From Plantibacter sp. VKM Ac-2880 (GTDB lineage: Bacteria; Actinomycetota; Actinomycetes; Actinomycetales; Microbacteriaceae): 64,000 nucleotides of DNA. Both the position numbers and the translations under genes were made by a program. Shown here one piece after another: positions 25,537-32,845 of this stretch. The stretch lies in assembly GCF_015351235.1 (NCBI RefSeq), contig NZ_JADKSJ010000002.1:496001-560000 (forward strand). Direction: 5' to 3'. Below the pieces are notes generated by a model. It was given only the letters and a program-made list of their open reading frames with translations, searched no databases and was not told where the DNA came from. How positions within the stretch are numbered: position 1 is the first letter of the stretch; the number at the start of each line of letters is the position of its first letter.

Positions 25537-26694
25537 GTGACGGACCCCCACGTCACCGCACCGGACACGCCCTCCTGGCCGTACCTCCCGGACGCCGAAC
25601 GCGGCGCCCTGCGCGAACTCCTCATTCACGGTCCGCTCCCCCGCGCCGAGATCGCCCGGCGGCTCGGTGTCTCCCGGGCGAGCCTCACCCGCGCCACCAG
25701 GGTCCTCATGGAGCACTCGATGATCTCCGAGGGCGAGGTCGCCCTGCGCGGCGCCATGGGCCGACCGAGCGAGCTGCTCGTCGTCCGCCACGACGCCCAC
25801 CACTTCCTCGGGATCAAGCTCACCGGCGACGCGGTCTTCGCGGTCGTCACCGACCTCGGTGCGCAGATCGTCGCCTCGGTCGAGGAGCCGCTGATCTCGA
25901 CCTCCGTCGAGGACACGATCGACCAACTGGTGGCGATCCACGCCCGGTTCGCCGAGGAGTTCGACGACATCCACGCGGCCGGCGTCTGTCTCGCCGGCGA
26001 CTTCGCCCGCGTCGACGGGCGGCAGATCGTCGTGGTCTCCTTCTTCCTGCAGTGGCAGGACGTCGCGCTCGCCGAACTCCTCAGCGCACGCCTCGGCATC
26101 CCGGTCACCGCCGACAACGACGTGCGTGCCCTCACCGCCGCCGAACACTGGTTCGGGGCCGGGGCCGGCTGCGACTCCCTCGCCGTCGTGACGGTGGGTG
26201 CCGGCATCGGTTCGGGGCTCGTGGTCGACGGCGTCGTCGTGACCGGCCACCATGGCCGCGCCGGACGGCTCGACCACCTCATCGTCGACTCCACCGGCCC
26301 CAGCTGCGGCCAGGGGCATCGGGGCTGCGCGAGCGCCTACCTCCCGAGCGAGGCGATCGTGGAGGCCGTCGGCGTCGACGGCCTCGACTACGCGGGCGCC
26401 GTCGAACTCGCGCGGGGCGGAGACCCGGCCGCACAACGGGCGTTCGACGACGCCGGCCGCGCGCTCGGCGTGCTCATCGGCACCATCCTCAACGGGCTCG
26501 ACCCGGAGAAGATCGTCCTCACCGGCGAAGGACTCGCCGTGGTCGAACTGGCGGGCGCGAGCATCGACCGTTCGATCGAGGACGTGCGACTGCCGAGCGA
26601 GCACCCGGTCCCGCTCGACATCCAGCCGTTCGAGTTCACCGAGTGGGCGCGGGCCGGGGCCGTGCTCGCCATCCGCTCCGTGCTGCACTTCTAG
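25537..26694 (+). CDS. ROK-family transcriptional regulator
   Basis: About 385 residues. A winged helix (LLIHGPLPRAEIARRLGVSR, then SLTRATRVLMEH) covers residues 25-80, and a ROK sugar-kinase-like domain follows, with TADNDVRALTAAEHWFGAG near 195 and a zinc site reduced to CGQGHRGC, lacking the first cysteine of the usual CxCGxxGC. Kinase activity is not expected in the regulator group. The GTG at 25537 follows GAGGA-like sequence; ATGs at 25519 and 25507 are alternatives. It is divergent from the beta-mannosidase gene and abuts the convergent homocysteine methyltransferase gene. I infer that it represses the whole 10.6-25.4 kb sugar locus. Confidence 0.9.
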   Translation: MTDPHVTAPDTPSWPYLPDAERGALRELLIHGPLPRAEIARRLGVSRASLTRATRVLMEHSMISEGEVALRGAMGRPSELLVVRHDAHHFLGIKLTGDAVFAVVTDLGAQIVASVEEPLISTSVEDTIDQLVAIHARFAEEFDDIHAAGVCLAGDFARVDGRQIVVVSFFLQWQDVALAELLSARLGIPVTADNDVRALTAAEHWFGAGAGCDSLAVVTVGAGIGSGLVVDGVVVTGHHGRAGRLDHLIVDSTGPSCGQGHRGCASAYLPSEAIVEAVGVDGLDYAGAVELARGGDPAAQRAFDDAGRALGVLIGTILNGLDPEKIVLTGEGLAVVELAGASIDRSIEDVRLPSEHPVPLDIQPFEFTEWARAGAVLAIRSVLHF

Positions 26695-27606
26695 TCAGCG
26701 TGGTGCACCCGGCGCGTCGACGCTGGCACGGATCTCGGCGATCCGCTGCGGCATGACCCGACAGCACCCGCCGACGATGGTCGCGCCGGCAGCGGTCCAG
26801 GCCTCCACCTGCGCGGTACCCGACTCGCCCCGCCACACCCTGGCACGACCGTCCCACCGCTCGCCGGAGTTGGGATAGACCACGACCGCCTTGTCCGTGA
26901 CCGAACGCGCCGCCACGATCGCCGGGAGGACCTCGTCAGGGTGCGTGCAGTTGACCCCGACGGCCTGGAACTCGTCGATGTCGTCGACCACCCGGAAGCC
27001 CTCCTCCATCGGCTCACCGGACCGCAGGCGGCCGCCCTCGACCGTGAACGACAACCACGCCGGCACCCCGGAGCCGCGCACGAGCTCGGCGAGCGCCGTC
27101 GCCTCATCGAGGGACGGGATGGTCTCGAGGGCCAGCAGATCCGGTCCGGCGTCGGCGAGGACCGTCACTCTCCGTTCGTGCCACCGGCGCAGTTCCACTC
27201 GCGTGAGGCCGCTGTCGCCCCGGTATTCGGAGCCGTCACCGAGGGTCGCACCGTACGGGCCGACGGAGGCCGCGACGAGGAGGCGGTCCGAGCCGTCCGA
27301 CGGTGTCCGCGTGTCGCGTGCCCGACACGCGAGATCCACGCTCGACCGCAGGAGCCGTTCCGTGTCCGAGGCGGTGAAGCCGATGCGCTCGAACGCCTCG
27401 AAACCGACCTGGTACGAGGCGGTGATCGCGATCTGCGCACCGGCGGTGAAGAACTCCTGGTGAGCGCCTTGAATCGCGGCTGGCTCGTCGACGAGCAACC
27501 GCGCACTCCAGAGCGCGTCGGAGAGGTCGTGACCGCGCGCCTCGAGGAGCGTCCCGAGACCGCCGTCGATCGTCCACGAGCGCTGCCTCAGGTCCATGCA
27601 GCCCAT
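26695..27606 (-). CDS. mmuM: Homocysteine S-methyltransferase (MmuM-like)
   Basis: About 303 residues. The fold starts with TIDGGLGTLLEARG near residue 12 and contains both zinc-ligand elements of the family: VGVNCTHP (Cys near residue 222) and GGCCRVMP (two Cys near 288). Such enzymes transfer a methyl group from S-methylmethionine or S-adenosylmethionine to homocysteine, giving methionine. The length equals that of MmuM. Two ATGs nine bases apart (27606 and 27597) are possible starts; neither has a strong ribosome-binding site. The stop codon is back to back with that of the ROK gene. No S-methylmethionine permease lies next to it. Confidence 0.88.
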   Translation of the reverse strand: MGCMDLRQRSWTIDGGLGTLLEARGHDLSDALWSARLLVDEPAAIQGAHQEFFTAGAQIAITASYQVGFEAFERIGFTASDTERLLRSSVDLACRARDTRTPSDGSDRLLVAASVGPYGATLGDGSEYRGDSGLTRVELRRWHERRVTVLADAGPDLLALETIPSLDEATALAELVRGSGVPAWLSFTVEGGRLRSGEPMEEGFRVVDDIDEFQAVGVNCTHPDEVLPAIVAARSVTDKAVVVYPNSGERWDGRARVWRGESGTAQVEAWTAAGATIVGGCCRVMPQRIAEIRASVDAPGAPR

Positions 27607-27647
27607 TGTGCCCCCACCGCCGCCGGGAGGGGTGGCACTGAACACCT

Positions 27648-27662
27648 GGTATTGTCTATACC
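27648..27662. promoter_or_regulatory. Inverted repeat GGTAT-tgtct-ATACC upstream of the MFS gene
   Basis: A perfect 5-bp inverted repeat in the 227-base divergent gap between mmuM and the MFS transporter. It resembles the short AT-rich half-sites of GntR-type operators, but no such regulator is adjacent. The rest of the gap shows no further clear structure. Confidence 0.3.
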
Positions 27663-27833
27663 CGTCCAGAGCCGAGAGGACGCGTTCGCACCCGAACGAA
27701 CCGCCACCCGACGTGCAGCTCCCCCGAGCTCCGTGCCAGTGCAGCATGGCGATCCTCCGGCATTTCTCGGGCACTGAGCGATTCCGCGAGTGCCGAATGA
27801 TTCAACACGACTGTCAGGAAACGAGTACTGCTT

Positions 27834-29417
27834 GTGAACTCCACCGACAACACTGCATCATCGTCCCCCGCAACCCCCGCACCGAAACCCGGCCGGAAGC
27901 CGGCCCGCAAGACCAGGCGCCTCCGCGTCGACGACGTCCTCGTCGTGAAGCGGTCGCGCATCCGCACCGCCATCTCGGGCACCGTGGTCGGCAACTTCAT
28001 GGAGTGGTTCGACTTCGGCATCTACGGCTACCTCGCCGTCACCATGACCGTCGTCTTCACCGAGGGTCTGCCGCCTGAAGCCGGCATCCTCGTCACCCTG
28101 TTCGGCTTCGCCGTGTCGTTCCTCGTCCGTCCGCTCGGTGGCCTGGTGCTCGGGCCGCTCGGCGACAAGATCGGCCGGAAGAAGATCCTCTTCCTCACGA
28201 TGTCGATGATGGCTGCGGCCACCGCGCTCATCGGTGTGCTGCCGACGGCCGCGCAGATCGGTCTGTGGGCCATCGCGCCGCTCTACCTGCTCAAGATGAT
28301 CCAGGGCTTCTCGACCGGTGGTGAGTACGCCGGCGCCTCCACCTACGTCGCCGAGTTCTCCCCTGACCGCCGCCGTGGCTTCTGGGCGTCCTGGCTCGAC
28401 GTCGGCTCGTACGTCGGCTTCGCGGCCGGTGCCGGAACCGTCGCCCTCACCACCCTGATCGCGGAGGGCCTCGCCGGGCCGGACGCCATGACCGAGTTCG
28501 GTTGGCGCGTCCCGTTCCTCATCGCCCTGCCGCTCGGTGCCGTCGCGGTGTGGTTCCGCCTCAAGATCCCCGAGACCCCGGCCTACGAGGTCGCCGAGAC
28601 CGCCGGTGGGATCGAGGCGGAGCACGCCGACCCGATGGCCCGTCAGGGGATCTTCGGGATCTTCCGTCACTTCTGGCGGCAGATCCTCATCGCGATGGCG
28701 ATCGTCGCCGCGACGAACACCGCCGGGTACGCCCTCACGAGCTACATGCCGACCTACCTCGAGAAGGACGTCGGCGTCTCCAACCTGACGGCCGCGGTGG
28801 CCACCATCCCGGTGCTGCTCATCATGTCCGCCTGCCTGCCGCTCGTCGGCCGCCTGTCCGACAAGGTCGGCCGCAAGCCGGTGTACCTCATGGCCGTCGG
28901 TGCGACCCTCGTGCTCATGGTGCCGGCGTTCGCGGTCATGCAGATCGGCGAGATCTGGGCGATCTTCATCGCGCTGTTCATGGTCGCCGCCCCCGTCGCC
29001 CTGTGGGCCGGACCGTCCGCAGCCTCGCTGCCGGCGTTCTTCCCGACGGCGTCCCGCTTCGGTGCCATGGCGATCGCGTACAACCTGTCGGTCTCCTTGT
29101 TCGGCGGGACGACGCCGCTGTTCAGCGAGTTCCTCATCCAGCTGACGGGCAACACCTTCATGCCGGCGTTCTACATCATGTTCTTCGCCGCGGTCGCCGG
29201 CGTCGGTGTGCTCACCATGCGGGAGACGGCTCGTCGTCCGCTGATCGGCTCGGTGCCGACCGTCGAGACGAAGGCCGAGGCGGTGGAACTCGTGAAGGGG
29301 CAGGACGACAACCCGCTCATCGACACCCACACGATGCCGCTCGACATCCTGCCGCCCGCCGGTTCGTCCCCTGCGGCGGACGGCCAGGACGGGCGCGTCA
29401 CGACGCCCGCCGGCTAG
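27834..29417 (+). CDS. MFS transporter of the metabolite:H+ symporter (MHS/ProP) family
   Basis: A 527-residue 12-helix transporter. GNFMEWFDFGIYGY near residue 50 and LGDKIGRKKIL near 105 are MHS-family signatures, and a second cytoplasmic-loop copy GRLSDKVGRKPVYLM lies near 340. It is close to ProP-type proline/betaine and dicarboxylate symporters, so a compatible solute or small acid is the likely substrate. Both termini carry polar cytoplasmic tails (about 45 and 50 residues). The GTG start has AGGAA about 13 bases upstream. A hairpin terminator follows directly. Confidence 0.9.
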   Translation: MNSTDNTASSSPATPAPKPGRKPARKTRRLRVDDVLVVKRSRIRTAISGTVVGNFMEWFDFGIYGYLAVTMTVVFTEGLPPEAGILVTLFGFAVSFLVRPLGGLVLGPLGDKIGRKKILFLTMSMMAAATALIGVLPTAAQIGLWAIAPLYLLKMIQGFSTGGEYAGASTYVAEFSPDRRRGFWASWLDVGSYVGFAAGAGTVALTTLIAEGLAGPDAMTEFGWRVPFLIALPLGAVAVWFRLKIPETPAYEVAETAGGIEAEHADPMARQGIFGIFRHFWRQILIAMAIVAATNTAGYALTSYMPTYLEKDVGVSNLTAAVATIPVLLIMSACLPLVGRLSDKVGRKPVYLMAVGATLVLMVPAFAVMQIGEIWAIFIALFMVAAPVALWAGPSAASLPAFFPTASRFGAMAIAYNLSVSLFGGTTPLFSEFLIQLTGNTFMPAFYIMFFAAVAGVGVLTMRETARRPLIGSVPTVETKAEAVELVKGQDDNPLIDTHTMPLDILPPAGSSPAADGQDGRVTTPAG

Positions 29418-29434
29418 CGGGTTCGGCGACGACG

Positions 29435-29469
29435 AGCGGGGCGGGTGCGCAGTGCGCATCCGCCCCGCT
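29435..29469. terminator. Hairpin terminator between the MFS and dioxygenase-like genes
   Basis: AGCGGGGCGGGTGCGC (29435-29450) pairs with GCGCATCCGCCCCGCT (29454-29469) over 16 positions with one G-T wobble and a 3-base loop. It lies 18 bases after the MFS stop and 41 bases from the end of the convergent lipoprotein gene, so it can terminate both. There is no U-tract. Confidence 0.75.
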
Positions 29470-29509
29470 TCGTCATGTCGTGCGCTATGGGAACCTGTGG
29501 TGCCCCGGG

Positions 29510-30469
29510 TCATCGCGAGCTCGGCGGCGTCCCTCCACGACCACCCGCACCGGCGGTCGGGGTCGTCGTGGTGTCCACCCGGACGGTGAGCGCCACCTGG
29601 TACCCGGAGGTCGCGTCGCCCGTCACCGTCGCGAGCTGCAGGGCACCGCCGTCGTCGCCGAAGACGTTGTCGGCGTCGAGGCTCACCTGGGCGAGGTTCG
29701 CGCTCGACCCGTCGTAGCCGGACGACGCGTAGACGGTGTCGCACGCCGCCTGCGGGAGGGCGACCTGGGAGGTCGCGATGGCGTTCGCCGAGTCGGAGAT
29801 GTCGTTCACCGTGGGATACACCTCGAAATGGATGTGCGGCCACCGGCCCGAGTAGCAGGCCGGGAAGATCGAGGTGTACGAGACGGTCCCCGAGCTGTCG
29901 GCGACCTGGACGCCGCGGAGGTAGGTCTCGTCCTCGATCCCGTCGGAGTACATCGAGTAGCCGCCCGACGCGTCGCAGTGCCAGACGTACACGGCGACGT
30001 CGGCGAACGGGGCGTCACCGTTCGCCATGTCGAGGATGGTGAGCGAGAGGGCCATGGGGACCCCGCTCGCGGTGGTGCCGGACCCGATACTCGACCGGAT
30101 GTCGCTGCGGACGATGCCGGACTCCTCCAGCACGTCGGCGCCGTTCGAGCCGTCGCCCGGGTAGGGGCCCGCGGTCTCGTCGGGGACCTCGCCGGCGGGG
30201 AGGTCGCCGGTCGCGCTCGCGGTGCTCGTGCCCGAACTCGCGGCACCGGTGCTCGTGCTGCTGCTGCCGGACGCCCCGGTGGAGCAGGCGGCGAGCGCGA
30301 CGGCCCCGACCCCGGCGCCCACGAGGCTCAGGATCGTGCGCCGGCTGACGAGGGTTCCGAGGTCGAACGCGACACCCTGGTCGACGACCTCCTCGTCGGC
30401 GCGGTCCAGCAGGCGGCCCTCGTAAGCCGGGCCGTCCGGGGTGGTCTCGGGTTCCGGGATCCCGCTCAT
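29510..30469 (-). CDS. Intradiol ring-cleavage dioxygenase-like Tat lipoprotein
   Basis: A 319-residue protein. A 40-residue acidic N-terminal tail precedes a twin-arginine signal, VSRRTILSLVGAG, ending in the lipobox LAAC (Cys 62). A Ser/Thr-rich linker (64-88) leads to an intradiol-dioxygenase fold whose four non-haem Fe(III) ligands are conserved: Tyr171 in CDASGGYSMY, Tyr206 in FPACYSG, and His212 and His214 in WPHIHFEVY. It should be an active, exported, membrane-anchored enzyme, but the aromatic substrate is unknown because no catabolic genes adjoin it. The C-terminus is Thr/Gly-rich. Confidence 0.88.
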   Translation of the reverse strand: MSGIPEPETTPDGPAYEGRLLDRADEEVVDQGVAFDLGTLVSRRTILSLVGAGVGAVALAACSTGASGSSSTSTGAASSGTSTASATGDLPAGEVPDETAGPYPGDGSNGADVLEESGIVRSDIRSSIGSGTTASGVPMALSLTILDMANGDAPFADVAVYVWHCDASGGYSMYSDGIEDETYLRGVQVADSSGTVSYTSIFPACYSGRWPHIHFEVYPTVNDISDSANAIATSQVALPQAACDTVYASSGYDGSSANLAQVSLDADNVFGDDGGALQLATVTGDATSGYQVALTVRVDTTTTPTAGAGGRGGTPPSSR

Positions 30470-30547
30470 GGTGCGCCTCGCCGTCGTCTGCGATCGGTGG
30501 TCTCGATCGGTCGTGGGACGAGCCTCGGCGCGGAGGCTATGGGCTTC

Positions 30548-31561
30548 CTATGAGCCGTCCATCCCTCGTCCATGGGTCTGCTGGGCGGTTGCCGAGCCGG
30601 CTTCATCCCACCAGGCGAGCACCCGGGAACCGATGAGGGTCAGCCAGCGTGACGGCTCCCCCTCGGGCACGTCGACGTCGAACCAGACCCGACCGGGCAG
30701 ACGCGCCCCCTGCAGCCAGGTGCCGTCGGCTTGCCGTGCACGGTGGACGAGTTCGACGGCGTCCGCGAGTCGAGGGTCCGACGGGGTCCCCTCGGCGATG
30801 GACACGGCACGGAAGTGGTCGAGGGCGACGAGGGCGCTGTAGCGATAGCGGTTCGGGTAGACGAAGTGCTCGACGAAACCGCCGACCCGCTCGCCGGTGG
30901 TCGCCCGATTGAGCAGCTGCCGTGACAGGAGGTACTCCTCGCCGCCGTGGCGGGTTTCGCGCACGCTCGTGTCACCGGTGATCGTCTCGTACGCGAGGAG
31001 TCCGTGGACGGCGTTGAGGGTGGAGTGGAAGGAGGAACGGACGGAGTCACCCTCCTCCGCCTCGCAGTTCCAGCCGCCGTCGTCGAGGCGGTGGGTGGTG
31101 AACCAGGCGGCCAGCTGGGTCACGTCCACGCCGAGCCAGGCGCCGCTCGCGAGGGTGAACGCGTTGATGCAGACGTCGACCTCGCCGCTCCAGTAGGGCA
31201 GGTCGTCGTAATCCCAGCGACTGTTGGCCGCCAGGCGTGATGCTGTGTCGGTGAGGGCTGCGGCGTCGACACCCCACTCTCGGAGGTCGTGCAGCGCCCA
31301 GGTGGTCGCGACCCAGGGCTGGCCGGGTTGTTCGACCTCGGGGCTGTCGAAGAAGCCGGCCGGGAAGAACGCGCCGCCCGCCCACTGCCCGTCCGGGTCC
31401 TGATGAGCGAGGAGTGCCGCGCCGAACCCGGTGGAGGGGATGCTCGCCCGAGTCGCCTCCCACACCTCGGGCGGCGCCCCCGCGAGGTCTCGTTCGACCT
31501 GCCAGCGGAGGGCCGGGTCGGAGTCGAGCATCCAGTCGAGCAGCTTCGCGTCGATCGCCAT
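30548..31561 (-). CDS. Squalene-cyclase/prenyltransferase-fold protein of unknown function
   Basis: A 337-residue soluble protein built of alpha-alpha repeats. QDPDGQWAGG (near 54), LDDGGWNCE (near 158) and ARQADGTWLQG (near 280) are QW-like motifs of the (alpha/alpha)6-toroid superfamily, as in squalene cyclases, prenyltransferases and related domains. The DxDD acid motif of true terpene cyclases is not visible and there is no membrane patch, so cyclase activity is unlikely. Homologues are common, lone-standing actinobacterial proteins. A strong terminator upstream isolates it from the SOS-box gene. Confidence 0.7.
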   Translation of the reverse strand: MAIDAKLLDWMLDSDPALRWQVERDLAGAPPEVWEATRASIPSTGFGAALLAHQDPDGQWAGGAFFPAGFFDSPEVEQPGQPWVATTWALHDLREWGVDAAALTDTASRLAANSRWDYDDLPYWSGEVDVCINAFTLASGAWLGVDVTQLAAWFTTHRLDDGGWNCEAEEGDSVRSSFHSTLNAVHGLLAYETITGDTSVRETRHGGEEYLLSRQLLNRATTGERVGGFVEHFVYPNRYRYSALVALDHFRAVSIAEGTPSDPRLADAVELVHRARQADGTWLQGARLPGRVWFDVDVPEGEPSRWLTLIGSRVLAWWDEAGSATAQQTHGRGMDGS

Positions 31562-31582
31562 GCGGGAACGCTACTCCTCGCG

Positions 31583-31616
31583 CGGCGCGGCCGACAGGGT
31601 GGTGTCGGCCGCGCCG
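31583..31616 (-). terminator. Perfect hairpin terminator after the SOS-box gene
   Basis: CGGCGCGGCCGACA (31583-31596) pairs perfectly with TGTCGGCCGCGCCG (31603-31616) around a 6-base loop. It lies 18 bases past the stop of the minus-strand gene that ends at 31634, making that gene monocistronic. Confidence 0.75.
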
Positions 31617-31633
31617 GGCGTCGGATCGGACCG

Positions 31634-31909
31634 TCAACGCGGGGTGGCTTTGAGGCCGTTCGGTGGGCCGTCGCGATCGGACGAGGTGCGGAGGACGTCG
31701 TAGCGGACGAGCGCGTCGGCCTGTTCGAGGCTGGGTTGCACGCTCATGAGCACGCGTTTCGTCGGATCGATGTCCCACGCGATGACGAAGTAGGCGTCGG
31801 ACCCCGACCGGTCGCGCCGTCGTTCGATGACCGCCTTCGGGATGACCGGGTCGTTCCGCATGACGAGCCACGTGTTGTGGTCGAGTCGGATCGGACGAGG
31901 GCGGGTCAT
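31634..31909 (-). CDS. Small SOS-box-controlled protein of unknown function
   Basis: A 91-residue basic protein, starting TRPRPIRLDHNTWLVMRNDP and continuing with PKAVIERRRDRSGSDAYFVI, an AWDIDPTKR turn and EQADALVRYDVL. I know no named family. It is soluble, with alternating strands and one helix. A promoter of good quality is present: TTGCCT (31939-31944), a 17-base spacer, and TATGTT (31916-31921), then six bases to the ATG, so the message should be leaderless. A perfect TCGAAC-N4-GTTCGA box covers the -10, which predicts LexA repression and DNA-damage induction. Confidence 0.7.
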   Translation of the reverse strand: MTRPRPIRLDHNTWLVMRNDPVIPKAVIERRRDRSGSDAYFVIAWDIDPTKRVLMSVQPSLEQADALVRYDVLRTSSDRDGPPNGLKATPR

Positions 31910-31912
31910 GTA

Positions 31913-31928
31913 TCGAACATACGTTCGA
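31913..31928 (-). promoter_or_regulatory. LexA/SOS box TCGAAC-atac-GTTCGA
   Basis: A perfect 16-base palindrome matching the actinobacterial LexA consensus TCGAAC-N4-GTTCGA. It overlaps the -10 element TATGTT and lies three bases before the start codon, the position expected of a repressor site. Confidence 0.8.
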
Positions 31929-32006
31929 ATCTCCCACGAGGCAAGCTGAGATGCGCGCGGCGCGTCGGCACTTGGCGGCCGGGACGGATGTCGTTACCGT
32001 TGGCAG

Positions 32007-32702
32007 GTGCGCACGCTTCGGGCAGTCGGCTTCGACCTCGACGGCACCCTGTTCGACCACCGCGGCTCCGCCCGCGACGGGGTGCACCACTTCCTCCGAT
32101 CGCTGGGCGTCGAGCCGTCGCCAGGAGCCCTCGAGTCCTGGTTCACTGCCGAGGACATCCAGTTCGAACGGTGGCGCTCCGGGGAGATCGGGTTCGAGGA
32201 ACAGCGGCGACAGCGACTGCGGGCGGCACTGCCAGCACTGGGCATCACGCTGCCGACGGACGATGCCGGGCTGGACGCGCTGTTCGACCGTTATCTCCAG
32301 GCCTACCGACAGTCATGGCGCGCATTTCCGGACAGCCGAGCGCTGATCGACCGCCTGCGTGCCAGCGGCTACCGTGTCGGCCTCCTCACGAACGGAGCAC
32401 GGGCACAGCAACTCGACAAGCTGCACCGGACCGATCTGTTCGACGGGCTCGACACGGTGTGCATCTCCGAACACCTCGGCGTGCAGAAACCGGATCCCCA
32501 GGCGTTCGCCATCCTCGCTACACGGTTGGGTGTTGCGCCAGAGGAGTGTCTGTTCGTCGGCGACCATCAGGCGCACGACGTCGACGGCGCCCGGTCGGCC
32601 GGCATGCGCGGGCTACTCGTCGACCGCTACGCGACACACGTGACAGGGATTGCGGACGTCGTCCTGGGCGAACTTCGCGCCGGCGTCGAGCCCGCCAGAT
32701 AA
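32007..32702 (+). CDS. HAD-superfamily phosphatase
   Basis: A 231-residue HAD hydrolase, subfamily IA. Motif I is GFDLDGTLFDH (nucleophile Asp near residue 10), the cap domain follows, motif II is GLLTNG (near 125), motif III Lys lies in VQKPDPQAF (near 155) and motif IV is CLFVGDHQAHDVDGA (near 185). It dephosphorylates an unknown small metabolite. The GTG start has no ribosome-binding site, but TACCGT sits exactly six bases upstream, indicating a leaderless transcript. It is next to, but apparently independent of, the levan locus. Confidence 0.9.
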   Translation: MRTLRAVGFDLDGTLFDHRGSARDGVHHFLRSLGVEPSPGALESWFTAEDIQFERWRSGEIGFEEQRRQRLRAALPALGITLPTDDAGLDALFDRYLQAYRQSWRAFPDSRALIDRLRASGYRVGLLTNGARAQQLDKLHRTDLFDGLDTVCISEHLGVQKPDPQAFAILATRLGVAPEECLFVGDHQAHDVDGARSAGMRGLLVDRYATHVTGIADVVLGELRAGVEPAR

Positions 32703-32756
32703 GCCGACGTCGAACGACTTCGCGACCTCCGGAGCAGGGCTCGTCGAGGGCGAGTT

Positions 32757-32824
32757 GCTTAACTTTGCTTAACCGCTTGACCACCCTCTTGAGGTCCCGC
32801 TACGGTAACTGCGTAACCGATTAA
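32757..32824 (+). promoter_or_regulatory. Promoter and LacI-type operators of the levan operon
   Basis: TTGACC (32777-32782), an 18-base spacer and TACGGT (32801-32806) form a sigma-70 promoter. TTAACCGCTTGA (32769-32780) overlaps the -35 and TAACCGATTA (32814-32823) lies just past the -10; both fit the LacI-family form TAA-nCGn-TTA. A direct repeat GCTTAAC (32757-32763 and 32767-32773, 10-base period) precedes them. The LacI gene inside the operon is the obvious regulator. Confidence 0.65.
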
Positions 32825-32845
32825 CCACTCACCGCAGAGGACGTC

